From Okeania hirsuta (lineage in GTDB: Bacteria > Cyanobacteriota > Cyanobacteriia > Cyanobacteriales > Microcoleaceae): a stretch of DNA of 60,697 nucleotides. A model generated the notes under the pieces. That model was not told the origin of the DNA, did not search any database, and saw only the letters and a list, made by a program, of their open reading frames with translations. Positions 37,304 through 48,289 of this stretch are shown here, one piece after another. Positions within the stretch are counted from its first letter, which is position 1; each line of letters opens with the position of its first letter. The stretch is taken from assembly GCF_003838195.1 (NCBI RefSeq), contig NZ_RCBY01000021.1, positions 1 through 60,697 of the forward strand, in the 5' to 3' direction. A program made the translations under genes and the position numbers.

Positions 37304-40300
37304 ATGGCCAGCAGCGATTATGGCGCTGAACAAATACAAGTTCTCGAAGGTCTCGAAGCGGTACGCAAGCGACCAGGAATGTACATCGGTACCACAGGGC
37401 CTCGTGGACTACATCATCTAATCTACGAAGTTGTCGATAACTCTATCGATGAGGCGCTAGCTGGTTATTGCACCCACATCGAAGTCGATCTGAATGAAGA
37501 TGGTTCTGTTAAAGTTACAGATGATGGCCGGGGAATTCCGGTGGATACCCATTCTAAAACAGGTAAGTCAGCTTTAGAGACAGTTATGACTGTCCTCCAC
37601 GCTGGAGGTAAATTTGGTGGTGGTGGTTATAAAGTTTCTGGGGGATTACACGGAGTGGGGGTTTCTGTGGTCAATGCTCTGTCAGAGTGGGTAGAGGTAA
37701 CGGTTTGGCGTGATAAAAAGACACATATCCAAGGTTATGAGCGTGGCAAACCTACTGGTAACCTGAAATCTAAGTCTAATAAAGAAAAGCGCACGGGTAC
37801 ATCAGTACACTTTCTCCCGGATGAACAAATTTTTACTACAGGTATAGAGTTTGACTACAATACTATTGTTGGTCGTCTGCGAGAACTAGCATATTTGAAT
37901 GCAGGTGTCAAGATTACGATCACAGATCACCGCCTAGAATTAATCAAAAGTGATGAACCACGAGTTGAATCTTATTGTTATGAGGGTGGTATCAAGGAAT
38001 ATGTTGTCTACATGAACCGGGAAAAGCAACCTTTGCATGAAGAGGTGATTTTTGTACAAGGGGAAAAGAATGATGTACAAGTAGAAGTTGCTTTGCAATG
38101 GTGTGTGGATGCTTTTAGTGATAATGTTCTTGGTTTTGCCAATAATATTCGGACTATTGATGGCGGTACTCATTTGGAAGGGTTAAAAACTGTTTTAACC
38201 AGAACTATGAATGGTATTGCTCGTAAGCGAAATAAACTCAAAGAAAGTGATTCTAATTTGGGTGGTGAAAATGTCCGGGAAGGTTTAACGGCAGTTATTT
38301 CTGTAAAGGTTCCCGAACCAGAATTTGAAGGTCAAACAAAGACTAAGTTAGGCAATACTGAAGTTAGAGGTATTGTTGACTCTTTGGTAGGAGAAGTTTT
38401 AACTGAATATTTAGACTTTAATCCTCAAATTGCTGATGCAGTTTTAGAGAAGGCTATTCAAGCTTTTAAAGCAGCAGAAGCAGCTCGTCGAGCGAGGGAT
38501 TTAGTTAGGAGAAAATCAGTTTTAGAATCTTCTCCATTACCAGGAAAACTAGCCGATTGCAGTACGAAAAACCCTGAAGAATCCGAGATATACCTGGTCG
38601 AAGGAGACAGTGCCGGGGGCTGTTGGCTAAAAAATCAACAAATTGCTTTAGCTGATGGACGTAATCTCAGCTTTGGAGAAATAGTAGCTGAACAAGCTGA
38701 GGGTAAAGAACATTTTTGTTACACAATTAATGAGAAGGGATATGTGGCAATTGAAAGGATAATTAATGCGAGAATGACGAAGCAAAATGCCAGAGTTATT
38801 AAGATAATTTTGGATAATGATGAAACTCTAATTTGTACTCCAGACCATCCTTTTATGCTCAGAGATGGTAGTTATAAACCAGCAGCTTTATTAACACCAA
38901 ATGATGCTTTGATGCCTCTGTATCGAAAGTTATCTCAAAAGACAAAAACTGGTCAGGGATTAGATGGTTATGAAATGGTTTGGAACCATAAAAAAGAAAA
39001 GTGGATTTATACTCATTTATTGGCAGATTTTTATAACTTGAATGCAGGAGTATATAAGTCAGGAGATGGCAACCATCGTCATCATGTTGATTTTAATAAA
39101 CTGAATAATAATCCTACCAATATTCAGCGACTTCCAGCAGAGGATCACTTGGCATTACACAGGGAACATCTTGAATTCACTTTACATCGTCCTGATGTTA
39201 AGGAAAAAAGTCGTCAAGCTCATACAACTGATGAATTTCGGGCGAAGATGAAGGAACGAATGCAGGAACCTGAGACGCGAGAAATTTTATCACAACAAGC
39301 TAAAGCACAGTGGGAAGTTGATGAGTATAAAGCTTTTATGGTTCAGAAATGGCGGGAGTTTTATGATAGCAATGAAGAGTATCGTGAACAAAATCGCGAA
39401 CAGTTAATGAAAGCACAGCAGGAATATTGGAGTAAAGCTGAGAACTGTGAAGCTCGAGCAGAACAAGTGCGGGATTATTTTGCTAATAACCCAGAAGCAC
39501 GGGAAGCAGCTTCTGAAGTAGCAAAACAGCAATGGCAAGATGAAGATTTGTTGGAGTGGCGACGGCAAAAAACTAAGGAACAGTGGACTCCTGAATTTCG
39601 TGCCAAGCGTCGCGAGGCGTTAAATCAAACTTACTATCGCAAGACTCTTGAGGCGTTGCATAAGGTTTACCAGAGTTCTCGTTTCATAGATTTGGAATTG
39701 TATGATATTTATCGTCGTCGCGAGAAGGATAAGTCGATGTTGAAGTTTGAGACTTTCTGCGACCGCTATTTTGGAGGAGACGAATTTTTAGCGCGGGATG
39801 CTATTCGTAATTATAATCATCGGGTTGTTTCTATTGAACCTCTGGAAGAGCGACGGGATGTTTACGACATTGAAGTTCCTAATACTCATAACTTTGCTTT
39901 AGCTAGTGGAGTTTTTGTGCATAATAGTGCCAAACAAGGTCGCGATCGCCGTTTCCAAGCCATATTACCGTTGCGGGGTAAAATTATCAACATTGAAAAA
40001 ACGGATGATGCTAGGATCTACAAAAATAATGAAATTCAATCAATGATTACAGCTTTAGGTTTGGGTATCAAAGGTGATGAGTTTGATGTGAGTCAACTAC
40101 GCTATCATAAAGTAATTATTATGACTGACGCAGATGTTGATGGTGCCCACATCCGCACGTTGTTGTTAACATTTTTCTACCGATATAAACGAGCGTTGGT
40201 AGACCAGGGTTATGTATATATTGCTTGCCCTCCTTTATATAAAGTAGAGCGGGGTAGGAATCATTACTATTGTTATAGCGATCGCGAACTCAACCAACTC

Positions 40301-40552
40301 GTTCAAAATGAGTTTCCTGCTAATGCTAACTATACTATCCAACGGTTTAAAGGTCTCGGTGAAATGATGCCAGGACAACTTTGGGATACGACAATGAATC
40401 CAGAAACTCGGACTTTGAAGCAAGTAGAAATTGAAGATGCTGCGGAGGCGGATCGGATATTTACAGTATTGATGGGCGATCGGGTTGCTCCCCGGCGTGA
40501 GTTTATTGAAACTTATGGACCAAAATTGAATATTACTGACCTGGATATTTAG
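37304..40552 (+). CDS. gyrB: DNA gyrase subunit B precursor containing an intein
   Basis: The 1082-aa precursor (start chosen at 37304 because AGGAGG lies 9 nt upstream and MASSDYGAEQIQVLEGLEAV is the normal GyrB N-terminus). The GHKL ATPase domain shows EVVDNSIDEALAGY, DDGRGIPVDTH and GGLHGVGVSVVNALS. The TOPRIM domain begins EIYLVEGDSAGG, is interrupted after GG by an intein (38621-39925), and continues SAKQGRDRRFQAILPLRGKI then DADVDGAHIRTLLLTFFYRY. The C-terminus ends PKLNITDLDI. The spliced protein would be 647 aa, the normal cyanobacterial length. With GyrA it introduces negative supercoils using ATP. Splicing is needed because the intein sits in the catalytic Mg-binding motif. Confidence 0.96.
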   Translation: MASSDYGAEQIQVLEGLEAVRKRPGMYIGTTGPRGLHHLIYEVVDNSIDEALAGYCTHIEVDLNEDGSVKVTDDGRGIPVDTHSKTGKSALETVMTVLHAGGKFGGGGYKVSGGLHGVGVSVVNALSEWVEVTVWRDKKTHIQGYERGKPTGNLKSKSNKEKRTGTSVHFLPDEQIFTTGIEFDYNTIVGRLRELAYLNAGVKITITDHRLELIKSDEPRVESYCYEGGIKEYVVYMNREKQPLHEEVIFVQGEKNDVQVEVALQWCVDAFSDNVLGFANNIRTIDGGTHLEGLKTVLTRTMNGIARKRNKLKESDSNLGGENVREGLTAVISVKVPEPEFEGQTKTKLGNTEVRGIVDSLVGEVLTEYLDFNPQIADAVLEKAIQAFKAAEAARRARDLVRRKSVLESSPLPGKLADCSTKNPEESEIYLVEGDSAGGCWLKNQQIALADGRNLSFGEIVAEQAEGKEHFCYTINEKGYVAIERIINARMTKQNARVIKIILDNDETLICTPDHPFMLRDGSYKPAALLTPNDALMPLYRKLSQKTKTGQGLDGYEMVWNHKKEKWIYTHLLADFYNLNAGVYKSGDGNHRHHVDFNKLNNNPTNIQRLPAEDHLALHREHLEFTLHRPDVKEKSRQAHTTDEFRAKMKERMQEPETREILSQQAKAQWEVDEYKAFMVQKWREFYDSNEEYREQNREQLMKAQQEYWSKAENCEARAEQVRDYFANNPEAREAASEVAKQQWQDEDLLEWRRQKTKEQWTPEFRAKRREALNQTYYRKTLEALHKVYQSSRFIDLELYDIYRRREKDKSMLKFETFCDRYFGGDEFLARDAIRNYNHRVVSIEPLEERRDVYDIEVPNTHNFALASGVFVHNSAKQGRDRRFQAILPLRGKIINIEKTDDARIYKNNEIQSMITALGLGIKGDEFDVSQLRYHKVIIMTDADVDGAHIRTLLLTFFYRYKRALVDQGYVYIACPPLYKVERGRNHYYCYSDRELNQLVQNEFPANANYTIQRFKGLGEMMPGQLWDTTMNPETRTLKQVEIEDAAEADRIFTVLMGDRVAPRREFIETYGPKLNITDLDI
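38621..39925 (+). other. GyrB intein with HNH-type homing endonuclease region
   Basis: A 435-residue intein. Block A starts CWLKNQQIALADGRNLSFGE (Cys1); block B is ICTPDHPFMLRDG (TxxH type); block F is DVYDIEVPNTHNFAL and block G is FVHN followed by Ser+1. The sequence matches the known Synechocystis GyrB intein at the same insertion point (EGDSAGG/C...N/SAKQ). Between blocks B and F lies an HNH-like segment (HRHHVDFNKLNNNPTNIQ...HLALHREH, intein residues about 150-180). A long charged helical region follows with repeated KAQW/QQW-type units that resemble NUMOD-like DNA-binding repeats. Endonuclease activity is plausible but unproven. Confidence 0.93.
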
Positions 40553-40593
40553 TAAAAAATAGGGATGACAAAGGTTCTTTTTGAGCAATTCTC

Positions 40594-40631
40594 GTAGAGA
40601 CGTTTCATAGAAATGTCTCTACATTTTTTTT
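40594..40631 (+). terminator. Rho-independent terminator-like hairpin after gyrB
   Basis: GTAGAGACGTTTC and GAAATGTCTCTAC form a stem with a short loop, followed by ATTTTTTTT. It lies 42 bp after the gyrB stop. The same hairpin type is also a common cyanobacterial intergenic repeat. Confidence 0.7.
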
Positions 40632-41056
40632 CACATTTATGTCTTGAAGAAAGCAGAAGGCAGAAGGCAGAAGGCAGAGGTCAGAAGGTCTAATACCATT
40701 TTGAAAAAAAAATGTTACGAATAATAAGTGTGATTAAAAGACAAGTGCAGGAAATGTCCCTTTGACAGAAAAGAGAATTTATGACCTAAAAACTGGTATT
40801 GAAACCATTCCCGTGTGACTTAGTCCTCCTGAGTTCCCCTCCTGAGAGGGGTTAGGGGTGGGTTGATTTCTCAGAAATACCCTAGCTATTTGTAGCAAAC
40901 ATTTATCAATTTGGTATAATTGCTCATGGATAGTCTTCTACACGCCATTGAGTGTCTTATCATCCCATACAATTTTCAACACCCCCGTTGACGGTGGGGT
41001 ATTAAACCCACAAAAGAAGAGATAATAATATCAACTGATACTATGAAATCTCTACT
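40632..41056. other. Intergenic repeats between gyrB and rplY
   Basis: No gene. It contains AGAAGGC repeats (40655-40690), the C/G-rich palindrome repeat (40824-40864) and a family-K repeat TTGACGGTGGGGTATTAAAC (about 40968-41035). Confidence 0.55.
40968..41035. repeat. Family-K dispersed repeat
   Basis: Contains GGTGGGGTATTAAACCCAC followed by AGAAGAGATAAT. The same sequence occurs at about 42546-42610 and, inverted, at about 51490-51552. Confidence 0.7.
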
Positions 41057-41653
41057 TTATTCTGCTGCTTCACCCTCCGACTCTGTAGATGACGCTCCCA
41101 CAGGAGCCATTACACGCGCTAACACTAGGTCTGCTTCTCCTGCCGCTTCTACTCCTTCTGGTAAAGTAATTTGATTTAGCTGAAGAGACTCTCCTAACTT
41201 AAGACCTGAGATATCTATATCCAATGTTTCAGGAATTTTATCTGGTTTACATCTGATTGCTAATTCTGTAACAACCTGGTCTAAAATTCCACCATCTACC
41301 TTAACTCCTACTGGATCGCCAACAAAATGTATAGGTACTTCTACATCTAAACTTCCATGAGCAGCTACGGAGAAAAAACTTAGGTGAAGAATTAAAGGTT
41401 TATAGGGATGAGATTGAACTTCCCGAAGAATAGTTTTGCCACTCCAAGAAATATCAGGAACTTGAAGATCGATAATAGTATTGTTAATAGAGGTATCTTT
41501 TAACAACTTTTGTGCTTTTTTAACTTCAATTGTTAATGGAACTGATTCTGTACCTTGATGACCATATAATACTGCAGGAATTAATCCTTCTCGTCTTAGA
41601 GCTTTGGTTTTGCTACCTTCAGGTCTTTTTTGACATTCTACTGTAACTTCCAT
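41057..41653 (-). CDS. rplY: 50S ribosomal protein L25/general stress protein Ctc
   Basis: A 198-aa long-form bL25 (TL5/Ctc type) that binds 5S rRNA. The N-terminal L25 domain shows RPEGSKTKALRREGLIPAVL and YGHQGTESVPLTIEV. The C-terminal beta domain follows (VEVPIHFVGDPVGVKVDGGI, CKPDKIPETLDIDISGLKLG). The acidic tail TESEGEAAE is usual. It lies upstream of, but far from, purA, and is probably a single gene. Length and order are normal. Confidence 0.94.
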   Translation of the reverse strand: MEVTVECQKRPEGSKTKALRREGLIPAVLYGHQGTESVPLTIEVKKAQKLLKDTSINNTIIDLQVPDISWSGKTILREVQSHPYKPLILHLSFFSVAAHGSLDVEVPIHFVGDPVGVKVDGGILDQVVTELAIRCKPDKIPETLDIDISGLKLGESLQLNQITLPEGVEAAGEADLVLARVMAPVGASSTESEGEAAE

Positions 41654-41736
41654 CTTGACTTTTTTCGCTTAGTTTGCTTACTAATTATACCAAAGTTTTG
41701 GATACATGACATTGACAATTAATATAATGTTTGTTT

Positions 41737-41774
41737 AATAGACATAGGCGTGAAAAAGATATAGACTTTTTGCA
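41737..41774. repeat. Uninterrupted copy of the 37-bp repeat (empty site)
   Basis: AATAGACATAGGCGTGAAAA continuing through GATATAGACTTTTTGCA. It is the empty-site counterpart of the family-A insertion at 2440-2540. Confidence 0.8.
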
Positions 41775-42414
41775 CATAGCAGGCAACAGGCAACAGCTCC
41801 GGAAAGCAACAGGGAATAGATTTGTAGGAAAAAGGTACGAAAAATGATTTAGGGAACTGACTTTTACAACTCTAGCTGATATTAAATAAAGGGTAAGTTT
41901 ATTTTCACCAGATGTCTAATAGCTATTTGGAAAAAACATTCTTCTCACTTCAACAACAAATTTATCTATTTTCCCTACTCCCTTATTTATCAGTATTCAA
42001 TCGGACTGATAATCTAAAACCTGAACAGATAATTACATTTATAGTCATTTAACTTTAGATTGAAACAAAGATTTCTTGCTATTAGGGAGTTTCAGACGAA
42101 AAAACGTCTCATTTTTAAGTTAAACTACTATAATTACATTTTTGAGGCAAGGAAGAAGAAATAAACGGCAATAACGAAAAGCGCTGTAAAAGAACTTTTA
42201 GACATTCTAGTTTTACAGCTTATCATAATAAAAAATCTCTTAGGATCGAGGAATCAGATTTTCAATTTTTTATATATTTCTGGATTTTTTACCAAACTTC
42301 GGTAGTGGTGCATTGTAATGGTATAACCAGTAGGAGGATCTTGCTCCCGTTCTAAGTTTTGCTTGCCTCAAGGTACCATTACGGCGACAGGATTACCAAA
42401 TCTTTTATTGTAGA

Positions 42415-42491
42415 AGGCAGAAGTAAAAATCTTACCTGGTCTAAGTTTTAGATTCTTTAGCTGTCCTAACCTTTGCTTCAACTGCGATAAA
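42415..42491. mobile_element. Decayed family-A element
   Basis: Shares AAAATCTTACCTGGTCTAAG-like and TGTCCTAACCTTTGCTTCAA segments with the 2440-2540 copy, but its ends are worn. Confidence 0.55.
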
Positions 42492-42663
42492 ATATCTTTG
42501 AAGAAGGCAGAAGGCAGAAGGGAAAATTGCTTATTGATTCAAACCCCAAGCCATTTTAAGCACAGTTTAGACAGTGGGGTATTAAACCCGCCACAGAAAA
42601 GATAATTATGCTTTTGGCAGAAGTTAGTATCCAGAGGAATAACAGAAATAGAAGAGGTATTAA

Positions 42664-42784
42664 AAAAACGGCATTGCATCACTAAGGGATGATTTTGATA
42701 TTTGCCCAAAAATTTGCCATTATTGATCAAAAGTTTGAGTTTCAGCAAATTTAATCATCATCCCGCAACTATGCAACCCCAAAA
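42664..42784. mobile_element. Family-B MITE, inverted copy
   Basis: Ends CGGCATTGCAT and ATGCAACCCCAAAA. The interior (GGGATGATTTTGATATTTGC, GCAAATTTAATCATCATCCC) is the reverse complement of the 9985-10102 element. Confidence 0.75.
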
Positions 42785-43016
42785 AAACGGAATAAATTAA
42801 TATTTAACTTTTACTTTTGCCAGCAGTTTATTATTTGAGTAGGTCAGTAAAGTCAAATAAAAAATAATTTTTGAGAAAAAATGGGAGTTAAACAATTTTT
42901 TTCTCCTTCCTTAAACTCTAAATTATTAGTTTGAGATTTCTTTATACCCATCCACATTAAAAACAATTATCATTTATCATTTATAGCCAAATCACATCAA
43001 AATCAAATTTGATCGA

Positions 43017-45127
<2,111 letters not shown>

Positions 45128-46180
45128 ATGGCTTTACACGCAGAATTACATAGACATTTAGGAGGTTCCGTAGTTCCTAGAGTTTTATGGCGATATTTCC
45201 AACGCCAAAATGAGGAGCTAGCAAACCGTTTTCCCGAATATCAACAATTTGAAGAATTTTATACCAAACCAAGGAACACATTAGATGAATATTTAGAACT
45301 ACATACGTTAGTAGAACACGTTCAAACTATTGAGACATTGCCTTACTTTATTTATCGCTTAATTCGAGGTGCTTATACATTTGAAAATTTAGCTTATTTA
45401 GAGTTACGTTATACACCTTACTTGAGAACTCCAGACCATTTATCTCAGTCTGAACGTATAGATTTAATGTCAGAAATAGTTACAACTGTGGGTAAGGCAA
45501 GTCAACAAAATGAATACCCGATTGTTACTAGCCAAATTTTATGTATGCACAGTAGGTTACCCTCTGAAGTTAATCAAGCAATTGTAGATTTAGCAGTGCA
45601 AATGCCAGAATATGTATGTGCTATAGATTTAGCTGGTGGAGATAATCATTATGGCGAACGTATAGATGAGTTTATTAAACTATATAAATATGCGCGCTCC
45701 CAGGGGGTAAAAACTACTGGACATATTTATGAAACTCCCAACGGTTGTCATCCAGAATTACTACCTTATTTAATGCGAATTGGTCATGGAATTCAAATTC
45801 CTTTAAAACATCCAGAACTATTAAAAGAAGTAGCTAACAAAGGGCAATGTTTAGAAGTTTGTCCAACTACTTATTTCAAAACAGGTACTATGGATAATAT
45901 GAGTCAGTTAAAGACAGTATTTGACCAATGTTTTGATGCAGGAGTAGATATTGCTATTTGTACAGATAATGCTGGTTTACATAATGTACGTTTGCCGTTT
46001 GAATATGAGAATTTACTAACCTTAGATGTGATTGATTTTCGACAACTACAAGCTTGTCAAAATGCAGCATTTCGTCATGCTTTTGCTTGGCCTCATAGTA
46101 AGCGACCAGAGGAAATGTTAACAGGATTATTACAGCCAGAACCTATAGTTGCAGGAGCCGTAAATTCTAATCTAGCATAA
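45128..46180 (+). CDS. Adenosine deaminase family protein
   Basis: A 350-aa zinc hydrolase. Metal and catalytic motifs: AELHRHLGGSV (HxH, residues 5-11), IDLAGGD, TTGHIYETPN (third metal His), RIGHGIQIP, ECPT-like LEVCPTTYFKTG, and ICTDNAGLHNVRLPFEY where the Asp pair of STDDP is TDNAG. The last difference and the shortish C-terminus suggest an adenosine deaminase-like (ADAL/AMP or adenine type) member rather than canonical Add. It should deaminate an adenine nucleoside or related base. Opposite strand to purA, 776 bp away. Confidence 0.83.
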   Translation: MALHAELHRHLGGSVVPRVLWRYFQRQNEELANRFPEYQQFEEFYTKPRNTLDEYLELHTLVEHVQTIETLPYFIYRLIRGAYTFENLAYLELRYTPYLRTPDHLSQSERIDLMSEIVTTVGKASQQNEYPIVTSQILCMHSRLPSEVNQAIVDLAVQMPEYVCAIDLAGGDNHYGERIDEFIKLYKYARSQGVKTTGHIYETPNGCHPELLPYLMRIGHGIQIPLKHPELLKEVANKGQCLEVCPTTYFKTGTMDNMSQLKTVFDQCFDAGVDIAICTDNAGLHNVRLPFEYENLLTLDVIDFRQLQACQNAAFRHAFAWPHSKRPEEMLTGLLQPEPIVAGAVNSNLA

Positions 46181-46622
46181 AACATAAAAGTAAAAAGTAC
46201 ATTTCTAAGGCAGCTTCACTCTATAAGTAGGCTGTTTTTTTATCTAATATGAAATAGGCCGGAATTTATCAATTTATCTTTTTATTTAAAGGAACATCTC
46301 CTTTTAACTGGAGTTGTTTTAAACCTTAATTATTCGGTAAAGTCTTTTAACCGCCCTTATTATTCGTGACATTCTTTTTTCACAGTTGGTGTTAGTAATA
46401 GCAATTATTCAATATAATTCCACAAAAAATAACTTAGAAATTAATACCTAGAAGGAATCTCTCCAATCCTATTTGTGATCTATATCTATTATTATTTTCC
46501 TTTTTTTTCAGTAGAACATGGTAAATTTTGGGCGCTATGTATCAAATTGTAAATTAACTCAAAAGTTGATCTTCATTGCTTTTAGGGGTTTTTTGATTAA
46601 AAATGCAACATCTTTTTTTTAG
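46181..46622. other. Intergenic region
   Basis: No gene seen. A weak hairpin followed by GCTGTTTTTTT (about 46207-46240) may end the adenosine deaminase transcript. The rest is AT-rich. Confidence 0.35.
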
Positions 46623-46691
46623 CCTGCTCTACTTACTCTTCCTTCTTCTTTCTTACTTCTTACTTACCTTTGTGACGAAATTTTTCAAACA

Positions 46692-47066
46692 GAAATTAAA
46701 GCTACCCAACCTTGGAAAATAGCCTACATCCTCAAAACAACTCCACAAGAACCTTATTGGAAAGACGTTAAAGAAAGCGCTGAAAAGGCAGCACAAAATT
46801 TCAATGTAGATATAAGTATAATTAATTCCGAAAAACCTCAAACAACAGAATTTGTTGAAGACCAAAAAAACCTCAAACAACAGAATTTGTTGAAGACCAA
46901 ATTATTCTAGTAGCAAATTTAATTGAAACGGAAGAAATAGATGGAATTATTATCGGTTCATCTGATTCAATTCGATTAGTTCCTGCCGTCGAAAAAGCTA
47001 TTAATTCGGGTATACCAGTTATTGCTATGGATACTCCACTTAATAGCGATCGAATACTAACTTTTG
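46692..47066 (+). pseudogene. Periplasmic sugar-binding protein (RbsB-like) remnant, frameshifted by a 35-bp duplication
   Basis: The first frame reads EIKATQPWKIAYILKTTPQE then PYWKDVKESAEKAAQNFNVD, the N-lobe of an ABC sugar-binding protein (WKIAYILKT...PYWK). The second frame reads LIETEEIDGIIIGSSDSIRL then VPAVEKAINSGIPVIAMDTP. A perfect 35-bp tandem duplication (46831-46865 = 46866-46900) shifts the frame; deleting one copy joins the two frames exactly. The 5' part has no ATG in frame (only a lipobox-like LLLTYLC), and the 3' part runs into a GCTGTTGCCTGTTGCC repeat and MITEs at about 47066. Less than half of a normal binding protein survives. Confidence 0.82.
46831..46900. repeat. Perfect 35-bp tandem duplication
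   Basis: Two adjacent identical 35-bp units, each starting AAAAACCTCAAACAACAG. Because 35 is not divisible by three it breaks the binding-protein frame. Confidence 0.95.
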
Positions 47067-47129
47067 GCTGTTGCCTGTTGCCTAGAGCAATAAAACTTTG
47101 TAACTCATCAACTAGAAAACTGCTGTAAT

Positions 47130-47276
47130 ATAGCAATTCCCATATTTTGAGGTACAAAATTGGTTTGTTTTAGGGAGTAGGGATTAGGGAGTAGGGAGTA
47201 GGGAGTAGTAATTTGGGAAACAGAGGATAGAAAAGAAGAAAAACAACTGTATCTTACTAATTCGAGAAACACTATA
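47130..47276. mobile_element. Family-E MITE with GGGAGTA core
   Basis: Begins ATAGCAATTCCCATA, has TGAGGTACAAAATT inside, a GGGAGTA array, and AAAGAAGAAAAACAACTGTA near the right end as in the 14830 copy. The right terminal repeat is worn. A family-F half-element (GTAACTCATCAACTAGAAAA CTGCTGTAA) abuts on its left. Confidence 0.65.
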
Positions 47277-47521
47277 TACAAATTTCAAAAATATAAAGTG
47301 CTATTAAAAAATCATATCAAATCCGTTTAATTCGGTATAAAAAAATGTTCCATCTTCAACCATTACCAAATATTTCCCCATCTCTTCATCTCCCCATCTC
47401 TCCGTCTCCCTACCTTCCCACACTCCCCTTATATGGCCGCAGGGCATTCCGTCTTTAAAGCTCGTGGAGTCCGACGGGGTACCGGGACTGCGAAACGAGA
47501 AGCTCACACTTTAGCTTCAGC
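47277..47521. other. Intergenic repeats
   Basis: No gene. It holds a family-C-like end (ATATCAAATCCGTTTAATTC, about 47313), CATCTCTCCGTCTCC-type repeats and a GC-rich block at 47432-47515. Confidence 0.4.
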
Positions 47522-48108
47522 TTAGTGTCGGAGTATGTCACAAAAAGTACCTATATCTCGAATAATAATTACAAATATAACTAATTTTGCTAAAAAAGCT
47601 AGAATGTCACCAGAAAAAGGAATCAATTCCAAGATTTGTGGAAGAGCAAAAAATAATATCAAGAAGCTGACAAAATTCATTATTCTAGAAATTTCATCTC
47701 TCTCTCCTTTATATTCTTTTGGAGTAAGGTCAACTTTTTTACTATCTTTATTTGAAACAAATAATTTTGGTACTTTATCTTCCTGAGTTCGTCTTCCCGA
47801 CAAAAATCGAAATTCTACTTTACTTTTCGGTAAAATTTCTCTGAAAAAATACCTTTTTTTTTACTTCACTTTGCTTAATATCCTCTATCTTAATTTCATC
47901 CATACCCATTGAGTTATCATTCAATGGTGGATCAGAAAATTGTTCTAAAATTCCAACATTTGTATGAATAAAATCAAAAGTAATTTCTTCATTTTTAATT
48001 ACTTTTCTACCAGTATTTTCAATATTGCAAGAGATGAGATACAAATCTACAAGCTCATAATCTTCACCATAAAGGATACTAATATTTTTCTGACCAATAT
48101 CTTTTTTT
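47522..48108 (-). pseudogene. Membrane protein gene split by a frameshift in an A9 tract
   Basis: Two reading frames on the reverse strand belong together. The upstream one gives ILYGEDYELVDLYLISCNIE then NTGRKVIKNEEITFDFIH, and stops soon after a run of nine A (reverse strand, about 47865-47873). Shifting by one base at that run gives KKRYFFREILPKSKVEFRFL and continues into the second frame (SGRRTQEDKVPKLFVSN...), which ends with two hydrophobic helices (FVSFLILFFALPQILELIPF, AFLAKLVIFVIIIRDI). No start codon is visible upstream of 48044 in frame. The pattern resembles cyanobacterial hypothetical proteins with an Ig-like 'E-L-V...I-x-N-x-G' region and C-terminal membrane helices. No function known. 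Confidence 0.6.
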
Positions 48109-48289
48109 GAACTCTAAAACACTCGATATATTTGTTGTATAGGAAAGCTCCATAGGTTTATGTCATAATTTAATTAAAATGGTATGAGTTTCCAAATTTG
48201 TAATATTAAGCTCTCCCATTTTAATTAAATCTGATGAAATTCGCTATAGCTGACAACTAATAACTGTTAACTGATAACTAAATAAACTG

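Larger units (their letters stand above)
41654..43016. other. Repeat-filled intergenic region
   Basis: 1.36 kb without a gene. It holds the uninterrupted 37-bp host repeat (41737-41774), a GCTGTAAAA/TTTTACAGC hairpin (about 42183-42220), a decayed family-A element (42415-42491), a family-K repeat (42546-42610) and a family-B MITE (42664-42784). Confidence 0.65.

Noticed and set aside
47535-47786. Forward frame of 83 codons opposite the split membrane protein
   Set aside because: The reverse strand carries membrane helices and continuity across the A9 tract; the forward frame has no family features.
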